A DNA stretch of 33,262 nt from Candidatus Rokuibacteriota bacterium (GCA_023248995.1 JAHFDN010000025.1:1-33262); one strand, 5' to 3'; positions 21,455-30,470 are shown, counted from the first letter of the stretch. Notes: generated by a model not told the origin, from the letters alone. Numbers and translations are program-made.

Positions 21455-24172
21455 CTAAATCAGGGCCGATTCGAGGACGATCCCGCGGTCAATGACCCGC
21501 GCCGCCTGCCCCAGGAGGGCCGCGAGGGAGGTCGTCACCTCCGAGGACTCCGCGAGCTGACGCAGGAGATCGATGAGTCGGCGCATCGCGCGGATCAGGT
21601 CCCCCTCGTGACCGCCGAAGGACTCTTCGACGATGCCGGTCCAGCCGTCGTCGCCGGACGCCCACCGATGGACCGCCGGCATGAACCCGGCGTGAACGGC
21701 CACCGGCAGCGGGAGGTGACGGGCGCGCTGGGCCTGCCACACGGCCTCCGCGGCGGCTTCCATCTGGTGAAGCTTCTTCCTCAGGCCCGGGCGCTTCTTC
21801 AAAAAGACGCGCCAGGCCGCGTGCTCCCCCGACCGCGCCTCCTCGAGCAGGCACGAGCAGAGGGCGGCTGCCTCCGCCAGCGGAACCCCCTCAAGGATGC
21901 GGCGATCCACGATCTCGGCCACCAGCAGCTCGTTGTCGTGGCGGATTCCCGCCACCAGCCGACCCTTGGCCTCGAGCACGCCGGCCCGGACCGCCCCGAA
22001 CTCTTCCAGCACCTCCACCACGCGGCAGAACTCCTGCCAGTACGCGCCCTTCAGGGCGCCGAGCGCCTCCTCGCGCTGGCGGAACCTGCTCTCGAGCTTC
22101 TCGATCTGCTTCCACGCCTGCTCACACCGGGGTTGAGCGCTCCAGGGGCAGCGGTGGCATTCGATGCTGGCGAACTGGGCCTGGCTTCCGTGCCCGCGCT
22201 CGCGCTCGAGGAGGTCGCCGAGGGAGAGCTCCGAGAGCTGCGCCACGAGTCCCTTCGGACGTTGCCGCCAGTCGCGCGGCACCGCCAAGGGCGGCGTCGC
22301 CCAGAAGATCTTCTTGATGTTTCCGGACTTGACCCGCACCACCGCGCCGTGGGGGAGCAGGGCGTCCACGAGGACACGCGACGCCCGCACGCTGTGGATG
22401 GAGACAACCGCGGCCAGGCTGCCTCCGCCGCGACGGCGCAGCAGGACGAGACGACCCGGCTCGGCCTCGGCCACCGCTTCCCCCCGCCGATGGCCTCCCC
22501 GCCCGAGGGCCCGCCGTTGGGCCTCGGCTTCGGCCCGCAGCTGCCGGTAGCGGCCGATGCGCCCGAAATCCCCGCACGGCGCCTCATAGCCTCGTGCTTC
22601 AGCCAGCGCCGCCTGGAGCTCTTCGACCTCCTGCGCCAGGGCGCGGATCCGTTTCAGGTTCTGATACTGCCCGAAGGAGGATTCAACAGTGCGCCGGATC
22701 GTCTCCTGGTCGTGGCCGGTTCCCAGCAGCAGGGCCACCGAGCCGTACCCGAGCCTGAACTGGCTCTCCACCGGTTCCGGCGGCCCATCCACAGTGCGCA
22801 GGGCCTCCTCCAGGCTGTCGCGGCTGTCGAGGGCGAGGACGCACTTGCCCTCCGGGTCGATCCCGCGCCGCCCGGCCCGCCCGGCCATCTGCGTCAACTC
22901 GTTGTGGGTGAGGCCTCGAAAGCCGCGATCGGTCCGCTTGGTCAATCCCTGGAGCACCACGCTCCGGGCGGGCATGTGGATGCCGAGGCTCATCGTCTCG
23001 GTGGCGAAGACCACCCGGCAGAGGCCGCGCTCGAAGAGGTGCTCGATGAGCCGCTTGAGACTCGGCAGGATGCCGGCGTGGTGGAGGCCGATCCCCATCC
23101 CGAGGGCCTCGAAGATCGTCTGGTTCAGCGGCGACTCGGCCATCGCGGGGCTCTCTTGCGTGGCCTCCCCGATCGCGCGCTCGACCTCATCCTGCTGCGG
23201 CCGCGTCAGGAGCGGCTTGCCTTTCGCCAGGTAGCTCTCCATCGCGCGCTCGCACCCCGCCCGGCTGAAGATGAAGTAGATCGCCGGAAGCCACCCGCGC
23301 GCCTCCAGCTCCTCGATCGCCAGCGTCGGGTCCGCCACGCGACGGGGAACCCAGCGGCGGCCATCGCCCCCGCGCTCGTCCGAGCGACCGGCGAGACCCA
23401 CCTTCCCCCGCCGCACCGCCTCCAGCGGATGAATCTCCCCGGTGACGTCGGCCACCAGGTACTCGAGCGGCACCGGGCGATGGGGATGGATGACGGGCAC
23501 GATGGGGCGATGGACGAGGCTGATCCAGTCCGCGATCTCGGCGATGTTGGCGACGGTGGCAGACAGCGCGACCAGCGCCGCCTCCCGAGGCGCGCTGACG
23601 ATGGTCTCCTCCCACACCGTACCCCGTCCCGGGTCGCCCATGTAGTGACACTCGTCCAGGACCACCGCCGCCAGCCCGGGAAGCCCACCCGCGTAGAACA
23701 TGTTGCGGAGGATCTCCGTGGTCATGATCAGCACCGGCGCGCGCGGGTTCACCTTGACGTCGCCGGTGAGGATGCCCACCTCCGCCACGCCCAACTGACG
23801 GCAGAAGTCGGCGTACTTCTGGTTGGAGAGCGCCTTGAGCGGGGTCGTGTAGGCAATCCGCCGGCGGCGCCGGAGGGCCTGGTGGATCGCGAACTCGGCG
23901 ATCAGCGTCTTGCCGGACCCCGTCGGGGCCGACACGATGACCGAGTCGCCCTCCAGGATCGCCCTGATCGCCCGGACCTGAAAGCCGTCCAGCGAAAACG
24001 GATAGCGGGCCTGGAAGCTCCTGTAGAGGTCGAGGTCGCTCGCGGCGAGGCGGCCCTCGCGGTGGGCGGCCTCGAGCTCCTTGGGCAGAATATCGGTGAG
24101 AATCGGGTCCCTCCCTGTCGCACTCAGCCTATCACGGGCTTGCTCCCCGGGAAAATCGACGCTAAGCTGCAC
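21455..24172 (-). CDS. Ski2/Mtr4/HelY-like superfamily II helicase
   Basis: A protein of about 905 residues resembling the DOB1/Ski2 group of RNA helicases. Motifs: Q-like FSLDGFQVRAIRAI, Walker A APTGSGKT (Lys88), TTPLKALSNQKY, DECH box at 173-176 (VVLDECHYMGD), SAT (LVALSATVANI), FIFSRAGCERA, ATETMSLGIHMPARSVV and motif VI TQMAGRAGRRGID. A long C-terminal region has a Cys cluster (ECHRCPWSAQPRCEQAW) and a DSHCT-like helical end. The start is doubtful: GTG 24172 is only 5 nt from the divergent ATG 24178 and lacks a clear ribosome-binding site. A better GGGAGG lies further in, before codons with no standard start. It heads a compact minus-strand run of eight genes. Confidence 0.9.
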   Translation of the reverse strand: MQLSVDFPGEQARDRLSATGRDPILTDILPKELEAAHREGRLAASDLDLYRSFQARYPFSLDGFQVRAIRAILEGDSVIVSAPTGSGKTLIAEFAIHQALRRRRRIAYTTPLKALSNQKYADFCRQLGVAEVGILTGDVKVNPRAPVLIMTTEILRNMFYAGGLPGLAAVVLDECHYMGDPGRGTVWEETIVSAPREAALVALSATVANIAEIADWISLVHRPIVPVIHPHRPVPLEYLVADVTGEIHPLEAVRRGKVGLAGRSDERGGDGRRWVPRRVADPTLAIEELEARGWLPAIYFIFSRAGCERAMESYLAKGKPLLTRPQQDEVERAIGEATQESPAMAESPLNQTIFEALGMGIGLHHAGILPSLKRLIEHLFERGLCRVVFATETMSLGIHMPARSVVLQGLTKRTDRGFRGLTHNELTQMAGRAGRRGIDPEGKCVLALDSRDSLEEALRTVDGPPEPVESQFRLGYGSVALLLGTGHDQETIRRTVESSFGQYQNLKRIRALAQEVEELQAALAEARGYEAPCGDFGRIGRYRQLRAEAEAQRRALGRGGHRRGEAVAEAEPGRLVLLRRRGGGSLAAVVSIHSVRASRVLVDALLPHGAVVRVKSGNIKKIFWATPPLAVPRDWRQRPKGLVAQLSELSLGDLLERERGHGSQAQFASIECHRCPWSAQPRCEQAWKQIEKLESRFRQREEALGALKGAYWQEFCRVVEVLEEFGAVRAGVLEAKGRLVAGIRHDNELLVAEIVDRRILEGVPLAEAAALCSCLLEEARSGEHAAWRVFLKKRPGLRKKLHQMEAAAEAVWQAQRARHLPLPVAVHAGFMPAVHRWASGDDGWTGIVEESFGGHEGDLIRAMRRLIDLLRQLAESSEVTTSLAALLGQAARVIDRGIVLESALI

Positions 24173-24177
24173 GCGAC

Positions 24178-24714
24178 ATGCTCGTCTATCACGCGCGAAT
24201 CGCCGCGGCGGAGGATTCTCTCGAGCGGCGACTTCCGCACCGCCAGGCCCACCTCGAGCGGCTCCTGGAGCTTCGCGCCCGCGGTCTCGTGATCGGCGGC
24301 GGGCCGGCTCCCGACGGCCGGACGGCCGACCTCTTCTACCGGGTCGCCCTGCCGCCCGACGTGGTCCGCCTCATCGAGGACGATCCGTATTTCACCGCCA
24401 AGGTCTGGACCGGCTCCACTCTCCGGACGTTCTCCCGGTTCATCGAGCCCTGGGAGCTGCCGCCGGTGGTGACCGACGGCTCACGCCAGGCGACGCTCGT
24501 CGAGGGAATCGCGCTCGACGCGGACATGGCGACCTTCGCGCTGATCGAGCTCCGCGGCGCCGGCCGGCTCGCCTTCGGCGGCTTTCTCGAGGGCGAAAAG
24601 ACCCTCGGCCTGATGAACACGGCCGACGCCGCCGCGGCCCTCGGGTGGCTCGCCGGAACCGGATTCTGGCGGGACGGGAGCTTGACGACCCGCCCGCTGC
24701 TCCGCGTGATGTAG
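24178..24714 (+). CDS. YCII-domain-containing protein
   Basis: A 178-residue cytoplasmic protein. Residues 1-95 look like a YciI ferredoxin-like domain (HRQAHLERLLELRARGLVIGGGPAPDG, then LIEDDPYFTAKVWTGSTLRTFSRFIEPWE). The second half (EGIALDADMATFALIELRGAGRLAFGGFLEGEKTLGLMNT) is a related half-domain, so this may be a tandem. YciI-type domains are often linked to small-molecule or halogenated-ring metabolism, but no substrate can be named. ATG 24178 has no ribosome-binding site; a TAAGCT box ends 9 nt upstream, which would give a near-leaderless message. Confidence 0.7.
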   Translation: MLVYHARIAAAEDSLERRLPHRQAHLERLLELRARGLVIGGGPAPDGRTADLFYRVALPPDVVRLIEDDPYFTAKVWTGSTLRTFSRFIEPWELPPVVTDGSRQATLVEGIALDADMATFALIELRGAGRLAFGGFLEGEKTLGLMNTADAAAALGWLAGTGFWRDGSLTTRPLLRVM

Positions 24715-24724
24715 GCCCGCGACG

Positions 24725-25819
24725 ATGGCCAGGCCGGCGCCGACCGTCGGCATTATCGGGCTCGGGTTCGGCCGGGCCCACATCCCCGCCTTCCAGGCCA
24801 ACGGCTGCCAGGTCGTCGCCGTCTGCCAGCGGAATCAAGTCCAGGCCAGAGCCGTGGCCGCCAAGTACGACGTCCCTCGCGTGTTCACACGGTGGGAGGA
24901 AATGCTGGACGAGGTGCGGCCCCAGATCGTCGTCATCGCCGCGCCGCCCCATCTCCATCACCCGATCGCGCTCCGGGCCCTCGAGGCCGGAGCCCACGTC
25001 CTCTGCGAGAAGCCGCTGGCGAGGAGCCGCGCCGAGGCCCAGGAGATGGTCGCGGCCGCGGCGCGCGCCAAGCGCGTGGCGATGACCGGCTTCAACTGGC
25101 GCTTTCCTGCCGCCATGCAAAGCCTTCACGCCCTGGTCGAAGAGGGTTTCCTCGGCCGGCTCTTTCACGCGAGCGCCCGGTACCTCGTTCCCCGCTGGGT
25201 GGACGAGGCCACGCCCACCACGTGGCGCATGGATCGTTCCCAGGCCGGCCACGGCGTCATGGGGGACCTCGGCGTCCATCTCGTGGACCTGACCCGGTGG
25301 AATTTCGGCGAGATCGTCCGCGTCTCGGCCCGAGCCGGCATCGCGTACCCGGGGCGCACCGTGCCGGGCGGAGCGAGGCCCGCCGACGCGGAGGATTTCT
25401 GCGCCGTCACGGCGGAGCTCGCCTCCGGCGCCCTCGTCACCCTCATGGCGAGCCGCGTCGCCCGGGCCCGCAACGAGCAAACCCTGGAGGCGTACGGCAG
25501 TCAGGGCGCGCTCTCCTATCGCCTCGCCCGCCAGGAGCCCCGGTGGTATGAGGGCGAGCTGCGGGCCGCCTCGGGGTCCACCGGACTTGAGCCGGTGAAG
25601 GTCGCCTCGGGACTTCCGAGCTCGGCGGCAGAGGGAGAGCAGCTCGAGGTCACCGGCAAGGCCACGATCGCCCCGCTGGTGAAGCGACTCCTGGCTGGGA
25701 TCGAAAGGGGCGAGAACCCGTCGCCCACGTTCGAGGACGGGATGCGGGCCCAGACGGTGCTGGATGCGGTCTGCGACTCGGTCGCGCGAGAGTCCTGGGT
25801 GGAGGTTCCCCTCGGCTAG
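24725..25819 (+). CDS. Gfo/Idh/MocA-family NAD(P)-dependent oxidoreductase
   Basis: A 364-residue dehydrogenase acting on a sugar, cyclitol or related polyol. N-terminal Rossmann domain: TVGIIGLGFGRAHIPAFQANGCQVVAVCQRN; HPIALRALEAGAHVLCEKPLARSRAEA carries the EKP signature (Lys of the active site); FNWRFPAAMQSLHALV follows. The C-terminal beta-sheet domain contains GDLGVHLVDLTRWNFGEI, where the catalytic D-x-x-x-H is seen. It ends in the usual ASG.P GIERGENPSPTFEDGMRAQTVLDAV pattern. The gene starts 10 nt after the YCII gene. Its stop overlaps that of the convergent phosphatase by 4 nt. The substrate is unknown. Confidence 0.93.
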   Translation: MARPAPTVGIIGLGFGRAHIPAFQANGCQVVAVCQRNQVQARAVAAKYDVPRVFTRWEEMLDEVRPQIVVIAAPPHLHHPIALRALEAGAHVLCEKPLARSRAEAQEMVAAAARAKRVAMTGFNWRFPAAMQSLHALVEEGFLGRLFHASARYLVPRWVDEATPTTWRMDRSQAGHGVMGDLGVHLVDLTRWNFGEIVRVSARAGIAYPGRTVPGGARPADAEDFCAVTAELASGALVTLMASRVARARNEQTLEAYGSQGALSYRLARQEPRWYEGELRAASGSTGLEPVKVASGLPSSAAEGEQLEVTGKATIAPLVKRLLAGIERGENPSPTFEDGMRAQTVLDAVCDSVARESWVEVPLG

Positions 25820-26589
25820 CCGCCCTTGATCAGCCTGAGGGCGGCGTCGTGGAGCCTGCCGTTCGTCGCCAGCGCCGTTCCCGAATAGATCGTGGGGACT
25901 CCGGCAAAGTCGGTGAAGCGGCCCCCGGCTTCCTCGACCAGGATCTTGACCGGGGCCACGTCCCAGGGCTTCAGGTCCGACTCTACAACGAGCTCGGCCT
26001 TCCCCTCGGCGAGCACCGTGTAGCACATGTAGTCGCCGAAGCCCCGCTGACGCTCCGTGGCGTCCACCAACCGGGCGAGCGACTCCCAGTGGCCCCCCCG
26101 ACGGAGGAGGTTGAGGCTCGCGTGGATCAGCGTGGCCTTGTCGAGCGAGGCGACGTCCGAGACCCGAAGGCGCTCGCGTCCCCGATACGCGCCCTTGCCT
26201 TTCCCGGCCGTGTACAGCTCGCCGCTCACGGGGTTCAGCATCACGCCCGCCGTGATCTCCCCCTCCTCCTCCAGCCCGATCAGGACGGCCCAGATCGGGA
26301 TCCCCCGGACGAAGTTCCGCGTCCCGTCAATGGGATCGATGATCCAGCGGCGCTCCTTCGACCCCCGGCCACCCAACTCCTCGCCCAGGAAGCCGTGCTC
26401 CGGAAACGCCTTCCCCAGAATCTCGACGATGACCCGCTCCGCCTCGCGATCTGCCCGCGTCACGGGTGACCGGTCGGGCTTGAACGTTACCTCCACGCCG
26501 CGCCGGAAGTAGTCCAGCGCGAGCTTCCCGGCCTCCCGGGCCGCCCCGGTCATCGCCCTGAGTGCCTGATCCATCTCGGCGAAGTCCAT
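25816..26589 (-). CDS. Inositol monophosphatase-family phosphatase (possible histidinol-phosphatase)
   Basis: A 257-residue Mg-dependent phosphatase. Motifs: DRSPVTRADREAE, FLGEELGG (metal Glu pair), WIIDPIDGTRNFVRGIP (core metal motif), and ESDLKPWDVAPVKILVEEAGGRFTDF (final metal Asp in WDVAP). The wording RNFVRGIPIWAVLIGLE is close to HisN-type histidinol-phosphatases, but inositol-1-phosphatase or another small phosphate ester remains possible. ATG 26589 follows a TAGAAT box by 9 nt without a Shine-Dalgarno sequence, another candidate for a near-leaderless transcript. Confidence 0.92.
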   Translation of the reverse strand: MDFAEMDQALRAMTGAAREAGKLALDYFRRGVEVTFKPDRSPVTRADREAERVIVEILGKAFPEHGFLGEELGGRGSKERRWIIDPIDGTRNFVRGIPIWAVLIGLEEEGEITAGVMLNPVSGELYTAGKGKGAYRGRERLRVSDVASLDKATLIHASLNLLRRGGHWESLARLVDATERQRGFGDYMCYTVLAEGKAELVVESDLKPWDVAPVKILVEEAGGRFTDFAGVPTIYSGTALATNGRLHDAALRLIKGG

Positions 26590-26636
26590 GGCGGGGCTAT
26601 TCTACTCCTTCCACTCGCCGCGCTCGACGAGGACCG

Positions 26637-26674
26637 CCCCCTCACCCCGACCCTCTCCCCATCGGGGAGAGGGG
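26637..26674. repeat. Palindromic C/T-rich intergenic element, copy 2
   Basis: CCCTCTCCCC (26651-26660), ATC, GGGGAGAGGG (26664-26673) is a perfect 10-bp hairpin preceded by CCCCCTCACCCC. It shares the CCTCTCCCC/GGGGAGAGG core and the adjacent CTCACC arm with the element at 12962-13009, but lacks the matching GGTGAGGGG arm on the right. Confidence 0.72.
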
Positions 26675-26682
26675 CCGGGCCG

Positions 26683-27294
26683 TTACGGGCCGGCCCAGCG
26701 GATGGGGGCGTAGTGGCCGTTGCGCCCGCTGTTGTCGAAGGTGAAGGCGTGGTCCCGGTAGCGGCTGGACGTTCCCCGGGCGGCCGCCAGGCGACGCGCC
26801 GCGAAGTGGGCCACGTTGTCGAGCCAGACCTCTTGCTTTCCCGCCCCCTCGATCCCTTCCACCGTCACCTCGACAATGCCCGGAATCTCCACGCTGCGAC
26901 GCCTGCCCTGGATCGAGAAGGTGATCGGGACGGCCCTCGTCGGCATGCGCTTGGAAATGAGCGGGCCGAGCCGGCCGAGCGGCCCGCCGGCCTGTCCGGA
27001 GAAGATCGCTTCCAGGACGTGACGCTGGTCCGGCGTGGCCCGCTCATCCACGTAAGAGGCCACGGTCCAGTCGCCCAGGGCCATGACGCCGGGAGTGTAA
27101 ATCGCGAGGACGGCATTGAGGCCGTCCAGGATCGTGTCGCCGGAGCGGCCGGAATCCACATGGAACGCCACGACGACGTCGCAGTGCCCTTCGGTGGGCC
27201 TCGCCTGGGCCCGGGAGAGGAGGCACGGGCAGAGCACCTCGCAGTTGCAGCTCTCGAAGTACTCCCCCGCAATCTGCCAAGCGGGGCCCGTCAT
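26683..27294 (-). CDS. DUF1326 domain protein
   Basis: A 203-residue protein of the DUF1326 family, recognised by its N-terminal signature WQIAGEYFESCNCEVLCPCLLS with the C-x-C-x-x-x-C-x-C cluster. The rest is predicted beta-rich (VVVAFHVDSGRSGDTILDGLNAVLAIY, VPITFSIQGRRRSVEIPGIVEVTVEG). Family function is unknown; the Cys cluster suggests metal binding or redox. AAGGAGGAG lies 6 nt before ATG 27294. The last codons run into the GC palindromes next to the repeat at 26637-26674. It is divergent from the second hydroxyacid dehydrogenase; the 129 bp between starts should hold both promoters but no clear boxes are seen. Confidence 0.9.
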   Translation of the reverse strand: MTGPAWQIAGEYFESCNCEVLCPCLLSRAQARPTEGHCDVVVAFHVDSGRSGDTILDGLNAVLAIYTPGVMALGDWTVASYVDERATPDQRHVLEAIFSGQAGGPLGRLGPLISKRMPTRAVPITFSIQGRRRSVEIPGIVEVTVEGIEGAGKQEVWLDNVAHFAARRLAAARGTSSRYRDHAFTFDNSGRNGHYAPIRWAGP

Positions 27295-27423
27295 GGTCCG
27301 CTCCTCCTTCGGGGTTGACTCGGGGCGGCTCGCGCCCTATCGTCGGAGTGGTCCGCCCCACCATACTCCAGGACGGCGGAACAAGACAATGCCGGAGCGG
27401 CTGGCCCAGGGAGGAGTGCCCGT

Positions 27424-28389
27424 CTGAACATCGTCGTCCCGGACGACTACGACAAGGCGTACCTGGGGAGCCCGCACCTGGAGCGGCTGGCTCCTCACGG
27501 CCGGGTGCACGTCTATACCGACCCGCCCCGCGACGACGGCGAGCTGATCGAGCGCCTGCGCCCCGCCGAGGTCGTGATCCCGATTCGAGAGCGGACTCCT
27601 CTGACCGGCGACCGGCTCGTCCAGCTCCCGCGCCTTCGGCTCATCTCGATGACCGGCACCGGCGTCGCCAGCATCGACGTCAGGACCGCGACCGCCCGCC
27701 GGATCGCCGTGACCAACACTCCCGGCGCCTCCGTGCCGGCTGTCGTGGAGCTGACCTTCGGGCTGATGATCGCCCTCTGCCGCCGCTTGGCCGCCGTGGA
27801 CCGCGAGGTCCGCCAGGGGCTGTGGCCCCAGCACGTCGGCACGGAGCTCAACGGGAAGATGCTCGGCATCATCGGCCTGGGAGCGATCGGGTCGCGCGTG
27901 GCAGAGGTGGCCCGAGCCTTCGGCATGGAGGTGATCGCGTGGAGCCCGAGGCTCACGCCCGAGCGAGCCCGGCTCCACGGCGCCACGCCCGCCGCTCTTC
28001 CCGACCTCATGGCCCGGGCCGACTTCGTCTCGGTCCACCTCCGCACCCTCCCCGCCACCCGAGGGCTCGTCTCTCGGGACTTGATCGGACTCATGAAGCC
28101 CGGCGCGGTGTTCGTCAACACGGCCCGGGCCGCGATCGTGGACGAGGACGCGCTCTGGGAGGCGCTCCGCGCCGGGCGTCTGGCCGGGGCGGGGCTCGAC
28201 GTCTTCGGCCAGGAGCCCCTCCCCGACAATCACCGGTGGGCGAGTCTCGATAACGTGATCTTGACCTCCCATCGCGGGTGGGTCACGCGCGAAACCCTGG
28301 ACCGCTTCATGGCGGCCGCCGTGGAGAACGTCCTGGCGTTCCTCGCCGGCCGGCCGGTCAACGTGGTCAACCCCGAGGCCCTCCAATGA
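27424..28389 (+). CDS. D-2-hydroxyacid dehydrogenase, second copy, probable CTG start
   Basis: A 321-residue NAD-dependent dehydrogenase. Visible: N-terminal NIVVPDDYDKAYLGSPHLERL, which aligns with VRIVVPDDFPSVF of the copy at 11959; GTGVASIDVRTA; GKMLGIIGLGAIGSRVA; catalytic Arg in VNTARAAIVD, Glu in DVFGQEPL, His in LTSHRGWVTRE. No ATG, GTG or TTG lies in frame upstream of NIVVPDD. The codon before it is CTG 27424, preceded at 7 nt by a strong GGAGGAG. The only later alternative, GTG 27505, would remove a conserved strand. The stop overlaps the next start (ATGA), so it is coupled to the phosphomannomutase. The two paralogues are clearly diverged. Confidence 0.88.
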   Translation: MNIVVPDDYDKAYLGSPHLERLAPHGRVHVYTDPPRDDGELIERLRPAEVVIPIRERTPLTGDRLVQLPRLRLISMTGTGVASIDVRTATARRIAVTNTPGASVPAVVELTFGLMIALCRRLAAVDREVRQGLWPQHVGTELNGKMLGIIGLGAIGSRVAEVARAFGMEVIAWSPRLTPERARLHGATPAALPDLMARADFVSVHLRTLPATRGLVSRDLIGLMKPGAVFVNTARAAIVDEDALWEALRAGRLAGAGLDVFGQEPLPDNHRWASLDNVILTSHRGWVTRETLDRFMAAAVENVLAFLAGRPVNVVNPEALQ

Positions 28390-29765
28390 ACCCCCACATC
28401 TTCCGGGCCTACGACATCCGGGGCAAGGTCGGCAGCGACATCACCGCGGACGTGTTCCGGCAGGTCGGCCGGGCCTACGGCACTCTCGTGCGCCGGAAGA
28501 GCGGGACGCGGCAGCCACGGGTCGCCCTGGGCCAGGACAACCGGCTCTCCTCGGCGGAGCTCAAGGCCGCGTTCGCCGACGGCGCGCGGGGCGCCGGTGT
28601 GTCCATCGTGGACATCGGGCTCGTCCACACCCCGCTCCTCTACTTCGCCACCGCCCACTGGAAGCTCGACGGCGGGGCCAACGTCACCGGCAGCCACAAC
28701 CCCGTCGAGTACAACGGGGTCAAGATGGTCCACGCGGCCGCCGTCCCCCTGACCGAAGAGGAAATCCAGGATCTCCGCCGCATGATCGAGGCCAACGATC
28801 TGGAGTCGGGCGCCGGCGCCGTGAGTCAGGCGGATCCGAAGGAGGACTACTTCCGCGTCATCTGCGATCGCGTGCGGCTCACCCGGCGCCTCCGGGTGGT
28901 GGTGGACGCCGGCAACGGCGTCGCCGGTCTCTACGCGCCCGAGCTGCTCCGGCGGCTGGGATGCGAGGTGGTCGAGCTTTACTGCGAATCCGACGGGCGC
29001 TTCCCCCACCACATGCCCGACCCGGAGGTCGAGGAAAACATGCGGGACCTCATGGCCCGCGTGGTGGAGGTCAAGGCCGACCTGGGCATCGCCTACGACG
29101 GCGACGCCGACCGAGTGGGGCTGGTGGACGACAAAGGCCGGCGGCACGAGGCCGACCTGCTGCTCATCCTCCTGGCGCGGGATCTCCTGACCCGTCACCC
29201 CGGAGCCAAGATCGTCTTCGACGTCAAATCCTCCCAGACGCTCGTGGACGCGATCAGGGCCCACGGCGGGGTGCCCGTGATGTACAAGACGGGCCATTCG
29301 CATCTGAAGCGCAAGATGCGCGAGGAGGGAATCCTCCTCGGCGGCGAAGTGAGCGGCCACATGTTCTTCGCGGAGAACTACTACGGCGTGGACGACGGCC
29401 TCCTGGCCTCCGCCAAGCTCATCGAGATCGCCGCCCGGAGCCGGGAGCCCCTGTCCACCCAGTTCGACGCGATGCCCCACCTCCACGTGACTCCCGAGCT
29501 GAAGGCGCCGTGCCCGGACGGGGAGAAATTCCGCGTCGTCGAGGAGCTGGCGCGCGACTTCAAGAGGCGCTACGAGACCATCGACGTGGACGGCGCGCGC
29601 ATCATCTTCCCGGGAGGGTGGGGGCTGGTCCGCGCCTCCAACACCAATCCCTACCTGACACTCCGCTTCGAAGCCCGGACCAAGGGTGAGCTGGAGGAGA
29701 TGAAGCGCATCGTGTACGAGGCCCTCTCTCACCACCCGTTCGTGACGCTACCCGCCGAGGGCTAG
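28386..29765 (+). CDS. Phosphomannomutase/phosphoglucomutase
   Basis: A 459-residue alpha-D-phosphohexomutase that moves phosphate between C6 and C1 of mannose or glucose, feeding nucleotide-sugar and exopolysaccharide or LPS synthesis. Domain signatures: NPHIFRAYDIRGKVGSDIT, active phosphoserine in GANVTGSHNPVEYNG, metal-binding loop YDGDADRVGLVD, sugar loop GGEVSGHMFF and phosphate-binding loop VRASNTNPYLTLRFEA. All are intact and the length fits the bifunctional AlgC/ManB group. ATG 28386 overlaps the upstream TGA. The 3' end overlaps the convergent HAD gene by 18 nt. Confidence 0.95.
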   Translation: MNPHIFRAYDIRGKVGSDITADVFRQVGRAYGTLVRRKSGTRQPRVALGQDNRLSSAELKAAFADGARGAGVSIVDIGLVHTPLLYFATAHWKLDGGANVTGSHNPVEYNGVKMVHAAAVPLTEEEIQDLRRMIEANDLESGAGAVSQADPKEDYFRVICDRVRLTRRLRVVVDAGNGVAGLYAPELLRRLGCEVVELYCESDGRFPHHMPDPEVEENMRDLMARVVEVKADLGIAYDGDADRVGLVDDKGRRHEADLLLILLARDLLTRHPGAKIVFDVKSSQTLVDAIRAHGGVPVMYKTGHSHLKRKMREEGILLGGEVSGHMFFAENYYGVDDGLLASAKLIEIAARSREPLSTQFDAMPHLHVTPELKAPCPDGEKFRVVEELARDFKRRYETIDVDGARIIFPGGWGLVRASNTNPYLTLRFEARTKGELEEMKRIVYEALSHHPFVTLPAEG

Positions 29766-30470
29766 CTCCACCGCTTCCCCGAGACTCTGCGCCAGCGGGC
29801 AATCCCGCTCCCCCCAGACGCCCCCGGGGTCCAGGAGGATGCCCCCGAGGCCGGCGGCGCGGGCGCCGACGATGTCCACGGAATAGAGGTCCCCGATGTA
29901 CGCGGCCTCTTCCGGCTCCACCCGCGCCTCGCCCAGCGCCATCAGGAAGATCCGGGGGTCGGGCTTCTCCACTCCCACCACCGCCGAGTCCAGGATGAAA
30001 TCCAGGTGAGCGGCAAGCCCCGTCTCCTCGAGGATCGAGCGGACCGACCCGTTCGAGTTCGAGATGACTCCCACCGACAGCCCCGCCTCCCTCGCCCGCC
30101 GGAGGGCGGCCTCGGCCTGGGGATGCGGGAGGTTCCAGATCCCGACGGGACGGTTGTAACTTCTGCGCCACTGGGTCACGGCCTGGATGGTGGCCTCGTC
30201 CTCGACCCCGAGCCCCTCGAGGATGTAGCGGAGGTACTGGCCGACGACCGACCTTCCTTCGGTGGACGCCCCTGGCGCCAGGTCGGGATCCAGCCGTACC
30301 CGCGCCCGGTACTCGGACCGGGCGACGGCCTCCGGCGTCACGCCGATCCCGTGGCGCCGGAGCTCAGCGGCGATGGCGGCGTAGTTCATCTGGAGCAGGG
30401 TATTGCCGGCGTCGAAGAAGAGCCCCCGCAGAGGACGGGATCGTGTCAGAGAGATGGCGCGTTTCGTCAT
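29748..30470 (-). CDS. HAD-superfamily hydrolase (subfamily IA)
   Basis: A 240-residue phosphatase-like enzyme. Motif I is LFFDAGNTLLQMN: nucleophile Asp present, but the second Asp of DxD is Gly, as in haloacid-dehalogenase and REG-2-like members. Motif II VGVISNSNGS, motif III Lys in VGVEKPDPRIF, motif IV YIGDLYSVDIVGARAAGL. The cap is helical (about 30-110). Missing the usual general acid, it may be a dehalogenase or a phosphatase using another residue. ATG 30470 lies 11 nt after TATAAT on the same strand with no Shine-Dalgarno sequence. Confidence 0.9.
   Translation of the reverse strand: MTKRAISLTRSRPLRGLFFDAGNTLLQMNYAAIAAELRRHGIGVTPEAVARSEYRARVRLDPDLAPGASTEGRSVVGQYLRYILEGLGVEDEATIQAVTQWRRSYNRPVGIWNLPHPQAEAALRRAREAGLSVGVISNSNGSVRSILEETGLAAHLDFILDSAVVGVEKPDPRIFLMALGEARVEPEEAAYIGDLYSVDIVGARAAGLGGILLDPGGVWGERDCPLAQSLGEAVELALGG

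Noticed and set aside
21224-24292. 1022-codon open frame on the plus strand opposite the helicase
   Set aside because: Shadow frame; the minus strand has all the helicase motifs in order, and the plus translation has no family resemblance.
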